Shown: positions 8,114 through 16,508, counted from the first letter of the stretch. The stretch is DNA of 19,222 nt from Candidatus Alloscillospira gallinarum (GCA_904420055.1 CAJFTV010000081.1:1-19222), one strand, 5' to 3'. Notes: generated by a model not told the origin, from the letters alone. A program made the numbers and translations.

Positions 8114-8135
8114 ATACGTCTGGCACATTTGTGCG
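8095..8135 (+). promoter_or_regulatory. paired GGCACA elements around the uvrA start point
   Basis: GGCACAAAAAGTGT (8095-8108) fills most of the promoter spacer, and GGCACATTTGTGCG (8122-8135) follows the start point. The second contains the dyad GCACA-TT-TGTGC (8123-8134). The two begin 27 bp apart. This is operator-like, but it does not match the Gram-positive LexA box (GAAC-N4-GTTC) that would be expected in front of uvrA. Confidence 0.35.
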
Positions 8136-8162
8136 AAAAATGTCACGGAATGGAAGGCGTGA

Positions 8163-11003
8163 TTGGCGGTGCGTGACAGCATTATTGTAAAAGGCGCAAG
8201 GGTTAACAACCTTAAAAATATAGATGTTGAGATACCGAGAGAGAAACTTGTGGTTATGACGGGACTTTCCGGCAGCGGCAAGTCCTCACTGGCGTTTGAC
8301 ACCATATATGCCGAGGGGCAGAGAAGATATATGGAGTCCCTGTCCTCATATGCAAGGCAGTTTTTGGGACAGATGGAAAAGCCCGATGTTGACAGTATCG
8401 ACGGCCTTTCCCCTGCCATATCAATAGACCAGAAGACTACAAGCAAAAATCCGCGCTCTACCGTGGGCACGGTGACGGAGATATACGACTATCTCAGGCT
8501 TCTGTGGGCGAGGATAGGCGTGCCTCACTGTCCAAAGTGCGGCAAGGAGATACGCCAGCAGACAGTGGACCAGATTGTGGACCAGATAATGGCACTGGGA
8601 CAGGCTGTGCGTATTCAGATACTCGCTCCGGTGGTGCGCGCGAGAAAGGGAGAGCACAAGTCCGTATTTGAAGACGTGAGAAAGAGCGGCTATGTCCGCG
8701 TCCGGGTGGACGGCAGTGTGTACGACCTCTCGGAAGAGATTGACCTGGACAAGAACAAAAAGCACACCATTGAGGTGATTGTGGACAGGCTTGTAATTAA
8801 AGATGATATTCAGCGGCGATTAACTGACTCTGTAGAGACGGCGGCGTCACTGTCGGGTGGAATTGTCATAGCAGATGTCGTGGGACAGGACAGGGAGATT
8901 GTGTTTTCCCAGAATTACGCCTGTGATGACTGCGGCATTTCCATTGAAGAGCTCACCCCCAGAATGTTCTCGTTCAACAACCCATACGGCGCCTGCCCGG
9001 AGTGTACGGGGCTTGGGGGCGTCCTTCGTGTTGACCCGGATATTATAATCCCCAATAAGAGCCTGTCGATTATGGAGGGGGCAATTTCCGCCTCCGGCTG
9101 GGGAAATATAAAGAATGACGGCATTGCAAAGATGTATTTTGACGCCCTTGCAAAGAAGTACAAGTTTAAGCTCACAACGCCCATAAAAGACCTGCCGGAG
9201 GGCGTTTTGGACATAATACTGTACGGCTCAAAAGGGGAAGAGCTCACGCTCAGCTACGACCAGGAGCGTGGAAGAGGTACGCTTAAGCGGCCTTTTGAGG
9301 GCATAGTGCCAAACCTTGAGCGGAGGTACAAAGAGAGCCAGAGCATTAACATGCGCTGGGATTTGGAGCAGTACATGTCGGAGCACCCGTGTCCTGTCTG
9401 CCACGGCAACAGACTGAAAAAAGAGGTGCTTGCGGTCACGGTGGGCGGCATAAACATAGTGGAGTTTACAAATAAATCCATAGTACAGGAGCTTGAGTTT
9501 TTGGATAATCTGAAGCTCAGTGAGAAAGATACAATGATTGCCGCAATGATTATAAAGGAAATCCGCGCCCGCCTGGGATTTTTAAAGAGCGTGGGGCTTG
9601 AGTACCTGACACTCAGCCGCCAGGCCGGTACCCTCTCCGGCGGTGAGGCTCAGAGGATACGCCTTGCAACGCAGATTGGCTCTTCCCTGATGGGAGTTCT
9701 GTATATATTGGACGAGCCGTCAATCGGCCTGCACCAGCGGGACAACGAAAAGCTTCTTGCCACATTGAAGCGCCTGAGGGATTTGGGCAATACGCTTATC
9801 GTGGTTGAGCACGACGAGGACACAATCCGTGCAGCGGACTTTGTGGTGGACGTAGGGCCCGGCGCCGGAGTGCACGGCGGCGAAATTGTGGCGGCCGGGA
9901 CACCGGAGGATATAATGGCGTGTGAGAACTCCATTACAGGCCAGTACCTGTCCGGAGTAAAAAAGATACCCGTTCCGGCAGAGCGGCGGAGGGGAAACGG
10001 GGCAAAGCTCACAATAAAAGGGGCGGCGGAAAACAACCTTAAAAACATAGACGTCACGTTCCCGGGCGGGGTCATGACCTGTGTAACGGGAGTGTCCGGC
10101 AGCGGCAAGTCCTCGCTTGTGAATGAGGTGCTGTATAAGTCCCTGGCGGCGGAGCTGAACAGGACGAAAATTAAGCCCGGAAAGCACAGCGCCATAATAG
10201 GCATGGAGAATTTTGACAAGGTTATAAATATCGACCAGTCCCCAATCGGGCGTACGCCCCGGTCAAACCCGGCCACATACACAGGCGTGTTTACGGATAT
10301 ACGGGAGCTGTTTGCCTCCACACAGGACGCCAAGGCCCGGGGATACAACTCCGGAAGGTTCAGCTTTAACGTCCGCGGAGGACGGTGCGAGGCCTGCACC
10401 GGCGACGGGCTTTTAAAAATTGAGATGCACTTTTTGCCGGATATATATGTGCCGTGTGATGTGTGCAAGGGCAAGAGATATAACCGTGAGACTCTGGAGA
10501 TAAAGTACAAGGGGAAAAATATATCCGACATTCTGGATATGACGGTTGTGGAGGCGCTTGAGTTTTTTGAAAACCTGCCTAAGATAAGGACAAAGCTTCA
10601 GACCCTGATGGACGTGGGCCTCAGCTATATAAGACTGGGCCAGCCCTCGACGACACTGTCAGGCGGCGAGGCACAGAGGGTTAAGCTTGCAACTGAGCTG
10701 AGCAAAAGGGCCACGGGAAGGACCATGTATATCCTGGACGAGCCCACTACCGGCCTTCACACGGCGGACGTGCACAAGCTGATTGACGTACTCAACCGCC
10801 TGACTGACGCGGGCAACACAGTTGTAATAATTGAACACAATTTAGATGTGATAAAATCTGCTGATTACCTCATTGACTTAGGGCCAGAGGGCGGCGACGC
10901 CGGAGGACAGATTGTGACGACAGGTACGCCGGAGGAGGTCGCAGAGTACGGCCCCAGCTATACCGGCAGATTTTTAAAGCCTCTGCTTGAAAGAGACAGA
11001 TAA
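8163..11003 (+). CDS. uvrA: excinuclease ABC subunit A
   Basis: 946 aa; the damage-recognition ATPase of nucleotide excision repair, which loads UvrB at lesions. Both ABC modules are complete. NBD1 has Walker A GLSGSGKSS at 34-42 and a later LSGGEAQRIRLA signature with YILDEPSIGLHQRD. NBD2 has Walker A GVSGSGKSS at 643-651 and LSGGEAQRVKLA with YILDEPTTGLHTAD. Zinc-binding cysteines are visible: CPKC at 123-126, CDDC followed by CPEC, and in the second half CEAC followed by CDVC. The TTG start is preceded by GGAAGG with a 5-nt gap; an in-frame GTG two codons later is the alternative. radC follows after 15 bp. Length and motif order are normal, and uvrB and uvrC are not in the window. Confidence 0.97.
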   Translation: MAVRDSIIVKGARVNNLKNIDVEIPREKLVVMTGLSGSGKSSLAFDTIYAEGQRRYMESLSSYARQFLGQMEKPDVDSIDGLSPAISIDQKTTSKNPRSTVGTVTEIYDYLRLLWARIGVPHCPKCGKEIRQQTVDQIVDQIMALGQAVRIQILAPVVRARKGEHKSVFEDVRKSGYVRVRVDGSVYDLSEEIDLDKNKKHTIEVIVDRLVIKDDIQRRLTDSVETAASLSGGIVIADVVGQDREIVFSQNYACDDCGISIEELTPRMFSFNNPYGACPECTGLGGVLRVDPDIIIPNKSLSIMEGAISASGWGNIKNDGIAKMYFDALAKKYKFKLTTPIKDLPEGVLDIILYGSKGEELTLSYDQERGRGTLKRPFEGIVPNLERRYKESQSINMRWDLEQYMSEHPCPVCHGNRLKKEVLAVTVGGINIVEFTNKSIVQELEFLDNLKLSEKDTMIAAMIIKEIRARLGFLKSVGLEYLTLSRQAGTLSGGEAQRIRLATQIGSSLMGVLYILDEPSIGLHQRDNEKLLATLKRLRDLGNTLIVVEHDEDTIRAADFVVDVGPGAGVHGGEIVAAGTPEDIMACENSITGQYLSGVKKIPVPAERRRGNGAKLTIKGAAENNLKNIDVTFPGGVMTCVTGVSGSGKSSLVNEVLYKSLAAELNRTKIKPGKHSAIIGMENFDKVINIDQSPIGRTPRSNPATYTGVFTDIRELFASTQDAKARGYNSGRFSFNVRGGRCEACTGDGLLKIEMHFLPDIYVPCDVCKGKRYNRETLEIKYKGKNISDILDMTVVEALEFFENLPKIRTKLQTLMDVGLSYIRLGQPSTTLSGGEAQRVKLATELSKRATGRTMYILDEPTTGLHTADVHKLIDVLNRLTDAGNTVVIIEHNLDVIKSADYLIDLGPEGGDAGGQIVTTGTPEEVAEYGPSYTGRFLKPLLERDR

Positions 11004-11018
11004 AGTGGGAGGGAGACA

Positions 11019-11705
11019 ATGGGCATACACGACGGGCACCGTCTCAGGGTTAAAAGACGGTTTTTGGAGAGCGGGCTTGACGGCTTTGACGAGCACACAG
11101 TGTTGGAGCTGCTCCTCTTTTATGCCATACCCAGGGCGGACGTAAATCCCCTTGCCCACAGTCTCGTTTCAAAATTTGGCAGCCTTGCGGGGGTGTTTGA
11201 CGCTCCCATAGAGGAACTTATGGCGGTTGACGGAGTTTCGGAAAACACAGCGACGCTCATAAAGCTGGTGCCGCAGCTGGCGCGGCAGTATATGGTTTCA
11301 AGGGCGAGCTTTGACGACATACTGACTTCAACGGAGAAAGCCGGGGCGTTTCTCGTGCCCTTTTTTGTGGGCGAGCGGGACGAGACGGTATATATGGTGT
11401 GCCTGGACGCCAAGAAAAAAGTGCTGAGCTGTAAGCGCCTTTTTACCGGCAGCCCTAATATAAGCCTTTTAAGTGTGCGGAAGATTGTGGAGAACGCGCT
11501 CACCTATAACGCCACATATGTTATTATCGCCCATAACCACCCCAGCGGAATTGCCCTGCCCTCCAGAGAGGATATTGACACTACCATAAGGATAAGGGAG
11601 GCGCTGGCCGGGGTAGACGTGGAGCTTGTGGACCACATAATCGTGGCGGACGACGACTTTGTCTCCGTGGCGGACAGCGGATTTTTGGAAAAGAGAGCCC
11701 ATTAA
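11019..11705 (+). CDS. radC: RadC-family JAB/MPN domain protein
   Basis: 228 aa. The N-terminal helix-hairpin-helix-like region (about 1-90) carries DGVSENTATLIKL at 71-83. The C-terminal JAB1/MPN domain carries the JAMM metal motif: H172-N-H174-P-S-G followed by S182 and D185, with Glu122 as the probable upstream acid. Although named for DNA repair, the biochemical function of RadC is unsettled; the fold is that of a metallo-isopeptidase/protease. It has a strong GGGAGGGAG ribosome site directly after uvrA, so the two are almost certainly co-transcribed. Plasmid and phage anti-restriction relatives exist, but the uvrA linkage here argues for the chromosomal form. Confidence 0.93.
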   Translation: MGIHDGHRLRVKRRFLESGLDGFDEHTVLELLLFYAIPRADVNPLAHSLVSKFGSLAGVFDAPIEELMAVDGVSENTATLIKLVPQLARQYMVSRASFDDILTSTEKAGAFLVPFFVGERDETVYMVCLDAKKKVLSCKRLFTGSPNISLLSVRKIVENALTYNATYVIIAHNHPSGIALPSREDIDTTIRIREALAGVDVELVDHIIVADDDFVSVADSGFLEKRAH

Positions 11706-11730
11706 AAAATGAGAAGGAAGGCCGTTAAAG

Positions 11731-12942
11731 ATGGAATTTAAGGACAGAGAGTTTATACCCGTCGTGTTTGGCGGTGATATTAACACATACAGCGTGGCCA
11801 GGGCTTTTTACGAGCAGTATGGCGTGCGGACGTATGTTTTTGGAAAATACCCCACAGGTCCGAGCTACGCCAGCCGCATAACCACCTATACCACAAATGC
11901 CAAAATTGATACTGATGAGGTGTTTATGGCCACGGTTGAGAAGTTTGCCGGAGCGCACCGGGACAAGAAGATACTGCTCATAGGCTGCGGCGACAGCTAT
12001 GTGGCGATTATAAGCCGCAACAAGGGGAAATTTCCCGAGAATGTGGTAACGCCATATATTGATTTTGAGCTTATGGACAGCCTCCAGCACAAGGAGCGCT
12101 TTTATGAGCTGTGTGAAAAGCACGGGGTGCCCTATCCCAAGACCATAATATACAGGAGAGAAATGGGTCTCGACTTTGCCTGTGACTTTCCTTATCCCGT
12201 CATATTAAAGCCCTCCGACAGTATTTCCTACTGGGAGCACCCGTTTCCCACGCAGAGCAAGGTGTATAAAATAGACTCCCGGCAGGAGCTTGAAAAGGTC
12301 ATAGGGGACATTTACGGCGCCGGGTATAAGGACGCCCTTATAATACAGGACATGATACCGGGCAACGACGAGTACATGCGGGTGCTGACCGCTTATTCAG
12401 ACCGGCACGGAAAGGTTAAGATGATGTGCCTTGGCCATGTGCTTTTGGAGGAGCACACGCCCCACGGCCTTGGAAACCACGCCGTGATAATAACCGAGCC
12501 GAACCACGAGCTGACCGAACGGGTAAAAGACCTTCTTGAGGATTTAAATTACACGGGATTTTCAAACTTTGACATCAAATACGACTCCCGTGACGGCACA
12601 TACCGCTTTTTTGAGATAAATACCCGTCAGGGGCGCAGCAATTACTATGTTACCGGCTCCGGACTGAATATAGCTAAATATGTGACAGAGGACTATATAT
12701 ACGGCAGGCCCCTTGAGTATGAGGAGGCGACAGAGGAGCACCTGTGGCTGGTAGTTCCGAAAAAGGTAGCGTTTAAATATGTGAAGGAGCCGGAGAACCT
12801 TGAGAAAATGCGGCGGCTTATACGTGAGGGAAAAGTGGTAAACCCGGTGTTTAAGAAAGGCGACGCCGTGCCGCTCAGGTTTTTGCGAATGGTGAAAAAC
12901 CACATGAGCCACTTTAAAAAGTTCAGGGTTTACTATAAATAA
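11731..12942 (+). CDS. ATP-grasp carboxylate-amine ligase, D-aspartate-ligase-like
   Basis: 403 aa. ATP-grasp enzymes join a carboxylate to an amine through an acyl-phosphate. Visible landmarks are an N-terminal preATP-grasp region (VVFGGDINTYSVARAFYEQYG), LLIGCGDSYV at 82-91, the ATP lysine in PVILKPSDS (Lys160), IIQDMIPG at 204-211, and the metal-binding FFEINTRQGRSN at 293-304. The C-terminal 60 residues are basic. The closest characterised idea I can name is Aslfm of Enterococcus faecium, a D-aspartate ligase that decorates the peptidoglycan stem peptide and is encoded beside an aspartate racemase. Here too a racemase follows at once, and then a Mur ligase. Attachment of D-Asp or another D-amino acid to a wall precursor is therefore inferred from context, not proven. 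The ribosome site AGAAGGAAGG lies 25 bp after radC. Confidence 0.8.
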   Translation: MEFKDREFIPVVFGGDINTYSVARAFYEQYGVRTYVFGKYPTGPSYASRITTYTTNAKIDTDEVFMATVEKFAGAHRDKKILLIGCGDSYVAIISRNKGKFPENVVTPYIDFELMDSLQHKERFYELCEKHGVPYPKTIIYRREMGLDFACDFPYPVILKPSDSISYWEHPFPTQSKVYKIDSRQELEKVIGDIYGAGYKDALIIQDMIPGNDEYMRVLTAYSDRHGKVKMMCLGHVLLEEHTPHGLGNHAVIITEPNHELTERVKDLLEDLNYTGFSNFDIKYDSRDGTYRFFEINTRQGRSNYYVTGSGLNIAKYVTEDYIYGRPLEYEEATEEHLWLVVPKKVAFKYVKEPENLEKMRRLIREGKVVNPVFKKGDAVPLRFLRMVKNHMSHFKKFRVYYK

Positions 12943-12974
12943 CAGTGCTCTGTACGGATAGACAGGGAGGCAAC

Positions 12975-13679
12975 ATGAGAAAAAAGCTTGGCGTTATGGG
13001 GGGAATGGGTCCCGAGGCCACGAGTTATTTTTACGAAAATATGATAAAACACACCAGAGCCGTCTGTGACCAGGAGCACGTGGACATGGTGATACTCAGC
13101 CATGCCTCCATGCCGGACAGGACGAGATGTATTGAAGCCGGCGAAACAGAAGAGCTTTTGCGCCTTTTGACCGGGGACGCGCGCACGCTGCAGTCTCTTG
13201 GTGTGGGGAATATCGCCATAACATGCAATACCTCCCATTATTTTTATGATGAAATCCAGAACGCCGTGGATATACCTGTAATCAATATGATAAGGGAGAG
13301 CGCGCTCAGGGCCGCGGAGATGTCCCCCGGAGGCAGGGTGGGTATAATGGCCACTGACGGCACATTACTGGGAAGACTTTACCACAGAGAGTGCGAAAGT
13401 CTTGGACTTTTGCCGGTATCCCCGTCTCCGGCGCGCCAGAGAGACGTGATGTCCCTTATATATGACGACGTTAAGGGCGGCCGGGAACCTGACCACAAAA
13501 AGTTTTGGCGTGTCATGGAGGAGTTTGAGGGAGAGAGCTGCGGCGCGGTAATACTCGCCTGTACGGAGCTCTCTGTCTACAAGGGGAAAAATCCTGTTCC
13601 GGAATACTGCCTTGACGCCATGGACGTATTGGTGCGGGAGTCTATTGTCCGCTCCGGCGGTGTCTACATAGAGGGGTGA
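12975..13679 (+). CDS. aspartate/glutamate racemase family protein
   Basis: 234 aa. Cofactor-independent racemases of this family use two cysteines as acid and base; both are present, Cys84 in ITCNTSHYF and Cys196 in ILACTELS. The amino terminus KKLGVMGGMGPEAT is characteristic of the aspartate racemase/RacX group. I placed the start at the ATG at 12975, preceded by GGGAGG; an upstream GTG at 12945 would add ten residues with no homology. It sits between the ATP-grasp ligase and the Mur ligase, so its D-amino acid product probably feeds the ligase upstream. D-aspartate is the best guess from precedent, but broad-specificity racemases have the same motifs, so the substrate is open. The Mur ligase start lies only 6 bp downstream. 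Confidence 0.88.
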   Translation: MRKKLGVMGGMGPEATSYFYENMIKHTRAVCDQEHVDMVILSHASMPDRTRCIEAGETEELLRLLTGDARTLQSLGVGNIAITCNTSHYFYDEIQNAVDIPVINMIRESALRAAEMSPGGRVGIMATDGTLLGRLYHRECESLGLLPVSPSPARQRDVMSLIYDDVKGGREPDHKKFWRVMEEFEGESCGAVILACTELSVYKGKNPVPEYCLDAMDVLVRESIVRSGGVYIEG

Positions 13680-13685
13680 ATATTT

Positions 13686-15188
13686 GTGATACATTACAGC
13701 CTGCGGGATTACGAAAATGCCCTCTCCGGCTGCGGCCTTCTTGTGCGCAGCACCGTAATTGAGGACAAAAAGGTGCTGGGCCTTACCTATGACTCCAGAG
13801 AGGTTGTCCCCGGCACTCTTTTTATCTGCAAGGGCGCCACGTTTAAGAGGGAATATCTTGATATGGCGGCGGAAAAAGGTGCCGTGGCCTGCGTAAGCGG
13901 AACAGAGTACAGTGATTTTCCATGCATGACAGTCAGCGATATACGCCGGGCCATGGCGGTGCTCTCCAATATGTACTATGACGAGCCGTGGAGAAAGCTC
14001 AGGCTAACGGGCTTTGGCGGGACAAAGGGCAAGTCCACCTCGGCATATTACCTAAAGGCCATAACGGACGACTATATGGAGGCGACGGGCGGAAAAGAGA
14101 GCGCCATAATCTCCTCAATCGACACATACGACGGAGTGGTAAGAGAGGAGTCCCATATAACGACGCCGGAGACGGTGGAGCTGCAAAAGCACCTTTTTAA
14201 CGCCGTGGAGAGCGGCATAACCTGGGCGCAGATGGAGGTATCGTCCCAGGCTCTTAAATATGACAGGGTGGCAGGAATGCGGTTTGACGTGGGAGTGTTT
14301 TTAAACATATCGGAGGACCACATAAGCCCCCTGGAGCACCGGGATTTTGACGACTATTTTAACTCTAAAATGCTGATGTTTTCCATTACGGACACGGCGG
14401 CGGTTAACCTTGACTGTGACTTTGCCGGGAAGGTTTTAGAGCGGGCAAAGGAGGCCAAAAGGGTCGTGACCTTCAGCCGCCGGGACGAAAATGCGGACTA
14501 TTTCGCGTATAACATAAAAAAGCTCGGTCACGGTTCTTCCTTTCGCATAAGACACGGGAATTTTGACGGGGAGCTTGTGCTCACCATGCCGGGGCTTTTC
14601 AACGTGGAAAATGCTCTGGGCGCCGCAGCGGCGGCATGTGAGCAGGGCGTGCCGTGGGAGTATATCCGCTCCGGACTTGAGCGGGCCCGGTCTGGCGGGA
14701 GAATGGAGCTTTATTCTTCAAAGGACGGAAATATAATCGCAATTGTGGACTACGCCCACAATAAGCTGAGCTTTGAGACTCTTTTTTCCTCCATGGCGGA
14801 GGAGTATCCCGGATATGACATGGTGGCGGTATTTGGCTGTCCCGGGAAAAAGGCACTGTCCCGCCGCCGGGATTTGGGGACAATAGCCGGGAGGTACTCA
14901 AAGAGGGTAATAGTAACGGCGGAGGACCCGGGAGAAGAGCCGTTTGCTGCAATTTCTCATGAAATTGAGCAGTATGTCCACAGTGCCGGCGCTGCCTGTG
15001 AGATAATAGAGGACAGAGGCCAGGCAATAAAGCGGGCGATTGACACAGCAGAGGGGAAAACAATAATACTCATAACCGGAAAAGGCCGCGAGACACGGCA
15101 GAAATACGGCAGGGAGTATATCCCCTGCACCTCAGACGTAGACTATACCACCGAGTATCTGAGAGAGTATGACAGCCGCCATAGCTGA
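13686..15188 (+). CDS. MurE-like UDP-N-acetylmuramyl-tripeptide synthetase
   Basis: 500 aa from GTG at 13686, whose ribosome site (GAGGGG) lies in the end of the racemase gene. Mur ligases add amino acids to UDP-MurNAc peptides in the cytosol. The P-loop is GGTKGKSTS (111-119) in place of the common GTNGKTT. Also visible are TTPE at 159-162, MEVSSQAL at 183-190, FLNISEDHISPLEH at 205-218, Lys228 in the place of the carbamylated lysine, and DYAHN at 355-359. These blocks resemble the streptococcal lysine-adding MurE. The substrate-selecting motif reads EDPGEEP (413-419), not the DNPR used by meso-diaminopimelate enzymes, so Lys, Orn or another amino acid is more likely. It may be the housekeeping MurE or a dedicated paralogue for this cassette; the window cannot decide. 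Confidence 0.87.
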   Translation: MIHYSLRDYENALSGCGLLVRSTVIEDKKVLGLTYDSREVVPGTLFICKGATFKREYLDMAAEKGAVACVSGTEYSDFPCMTVSDIRRAMAVLSNMYYDEPWRKLRLTGFGGTKGKSTSAYYLKAITDDYMEATGGKESAIISSIDTYDGVVREESHITTPETVELQKHLFNAVESGITWAQMEVSSQALKYDRVAGMRFDVGVFLNISEDHISPLEHRDFDDYFNSKMLMFSITDTAAVNLDCDFAGKVLERAKEAKRVVTFSRRDENADYFAYNIKKLGHGSSFRIRHGNFDGELVLTMPGLFNVENALGAAAAACEQGVPWEYIRSGLERARSGGRMELYSSKDGNIIAIVDYAHNKLSFETLFSSMAEEYPGYDMVAVFGCPGKKALSRRRDLGTIAGRYSKRVIVTAEDPGEEPFAAISHEIEQYVHSAGAACEIIEDRGQAIKRAIDTAEGKTIILITGKGRETRQKYGREYIPCTSDVDYTTEYLREYDSRHS

Positions 15189-15221
15189 GAGATGCGGTTT
15201 GTGCGGACGGTGTCTTATAAG

Positions 15222-15244
15222 GACAGGTGTACATCACCTATGTC
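15222..15244. promoter_or_regulatory. inverted repeat upstream of the ZIP gene
   Basis: AGGTG-N5-CACCT (15225-15239) is flanked by GACA (15222-15225) and TGTC (15241-15244), forming an imperfect dyad 44 bp before the transporter start in a 99-bp gap. It could be a metalloregulator operator or a short hairpin. I see no clear promoter hexamers around it. Confidence 0.3.
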
Positions 15245-15287
15245 TATATGCGATGTGTTGTACAGGAAACATGACGGGGAGGGATAA

Positions 15288-16079
15288 GTGTTGTCTTTGG
15301 AACTTCAGGCCCTGCGGGGCATCATAATCCCGTTTATTGGCACGGCCTTGGGCGCCGCCTGTGTGTTTTTCATGCAGAAAGCGCTGCACAGCTCTGTGCA
15401 GAGAATATTGACGGGTTTTGCCGCGGGCGTCATGGTGGCGGCGTCAATCTGGAGCCTTCTCATACCGGCTATGGAGCAGGCGGGGCACATGGGAAAGTGG
15501 TCATTTGTGCCGGCGGTCTCAGGGTTTTGGCTGGGCATTTTGTTCCTGCTTTTACTGGACAGGATTATCCCGCATCTGCACCGGGACTGTGACAAGCCGG
15601 AGGGACCCAGGGTAAAACTAAAAAGGACGACTATGCTTGTGCTTGCGGTTACATTGCACAACATTCCTGAGGGAATGGCAGTCGGCGTGCTCTTTGCCGG
15701 GTGGCTCTCAGGGGGAGAGGCAATTACAATGTCCGGCGCTCTCGCATTGTCCATAGGCATTGCCATACAGAACTTCCCGGAGGGGGCAATTATATCCATG
15801 CCGCTTTACAGTGAGGGAATGGGAAAGGGAAAGGCCTTCTTGTACGGAACCCTGTCCGGCATTGTGGAGCCGGTTGCCGCCGCGCTGACAATAGTTTTAT
15901 CTCCTATTATCCTGCCGGTACTCCCGTACCTTTTGAGCTTTGCCGCCGGAGCCATGGTATATGTGGTAGTTGAGGAGCTCATACCCGAGATGTCGGCAGG
16001 GGAGCACTCCAATATTGGAACGCTGTCCTTTGCCCTGGGGTTTACAGTAATGCTGGCACTGGACGTGGCATTGGGATAA
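15288..16079 (+). CDS. ZIP family metal transporter (ZupT/GufA-like)
   Basis: 263 aa integral membrane protein, predicted to import zinc or another divalent cation. It has about eight hydrophobic segments. The two ZIP metal-site helices carry HNIPEGMAVG (124-133) and QNFPEGAIIS (161-170), and EPVAA at 194-198 begins the next helix. A short cytosolic loop around 96-113 holds H96, H98 and several acidic and basic residues, but it is not the long His-rich loop of some relatives. The GTG start at 15288 has GGGGAGGG upstream. It lies 99 bp after the Mur ligase without a terminator, so read-through from the uvrA operon is possible. Metal specificity cannot be told from sequence. Confidence 0.93.
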   Translation: MLSLELQALRGIIIPFIGTALGAACVFFMQKALHSSVQRILTGFAAGVMVAASIWSLLIPAMEQAGHMGKWSFVPAVSGFWLGILFLLLLDRIIPHLHRDCDKPEGPRVKLKRTTMLVLAVTLHNIPEGMAVGVLFAGWLSGGEAITMSGALALSIGIAIQNFPEGAIISMPLYSEGMGKGKAFLYGTLSGIVEPVAAALTIVLSPIILPVLPYLLSFAAGAMVYVVVEELIPEMSAGEHSNIGTLSFALGFTVMLALDVALG

Positions 16080-16101
16080 GGCTTATACATAAAAAAGCTA
16101 A

Positions 16102-16141
16102 AGCCCCCTGATGTAGTCTGTTTTTGCTACATTAGGGGGCT
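16102..16141. terminator. bidirectional terminator between ZIP and the sigma-like gene
   Basis: Fifteen-base arms at 16102-16116 (AGCCCCCTGATGTAG) and 16127-16141 pair with one G-U wobble around a 10-nt loop. On the minus strand the hairpin is followed by a U-rich tract (TTTAGCTTTTTT), a good terminator for the small-gene operon. On the plus strand the following U-tract is poor, so it is weaker for the ZIP gene. Confidence 0.8.
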
Positions 16142-16181
16142 CTGTTGAACGTTTTTGCCGGGTGTTTTTTCTGCGGTCGGG

Positions 16182-16508
16182 CTACTCTGTTTTGCAGGAC
16201 AAAAGCTCTGCTGCGCCGTACTTGAGACAGCGGGAAAGCCGCACTCTCCCCCGCTTCAGGGTACGGGACACGGTAGATTTGTCCACCCCCAGCCTTCTGG
16301 CAATCTCCGGCATTTTTATGTTCTCACCGTAATACATGGCAATCATCTGAAGCTGCCGGGGAGTGAGTTCGTTTTTCAGTGCGGCGCGCATGTTTTTTAA
16401 AAGCCTCTGGTGGCTGTCGCTGTTGTCGCCGCCGTATATCCGGGAGAGATACTCCTGATATTCGTTGTACCTGCCCCGGTCCTCAAAGGTCTTGTAGCTG
16501 TCTGTCAT
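16182..16508 (-). CDS. sigma-70 region-4-like HTH protein
   Basis: 108 aa. Residues 48-95 (from LTPRQLQMIAMYYGENIKM through the recognition helix GVDKSTVSRTLKRGRVRL) are a sigma-70 region 4-type helix-turn-helix. There is no region 2, so it is not a full sigma factor. The amino-terminal 40 residues are polar and tyrosine-rich. Proteins of this size and design occur in clostridial prophages and integrative elements as transcription regulators; that link is from family knowledge. The start overlaps the stop of the 67-aa gene as ATGA (16505-16508), with GGAGAGG upstream. It ends about 40 bp before a terminator that works well in its direction. Target genes are unknown. Confidence 0.8.
   Translation of the reverse strand: MTDSYKTFEDRGRYNEYQEYLSRIYGGDNSDSHQRLLKNMRAALKNELTPRQLQMIAMYYGENIKMPEIARRLGVDKSTVSRTLKRGRVRLSRCLKYGAAELLSCKTE

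Noticed and set aside
9650..10531. 293-aa open frame on the minus strand inside uvrA
   Set aside because: It is antisense to highly conserved UvrA motifs, has no ribosome site worth noting and has no recognisable domain; it reflects codon bias of the real gene.
11019..11705. radC as a sign of a mobile element or defence island
   Set aside because: The gene sits in a tight operon with uvrA and no other mobile or defence genes are nearby.
12945..12974. Earlier GTG start for the racemase
   Set aside because: No ribosome site and ten extra residues outside the family amino terminus; the ATG at 12975 follows GGGAGG.
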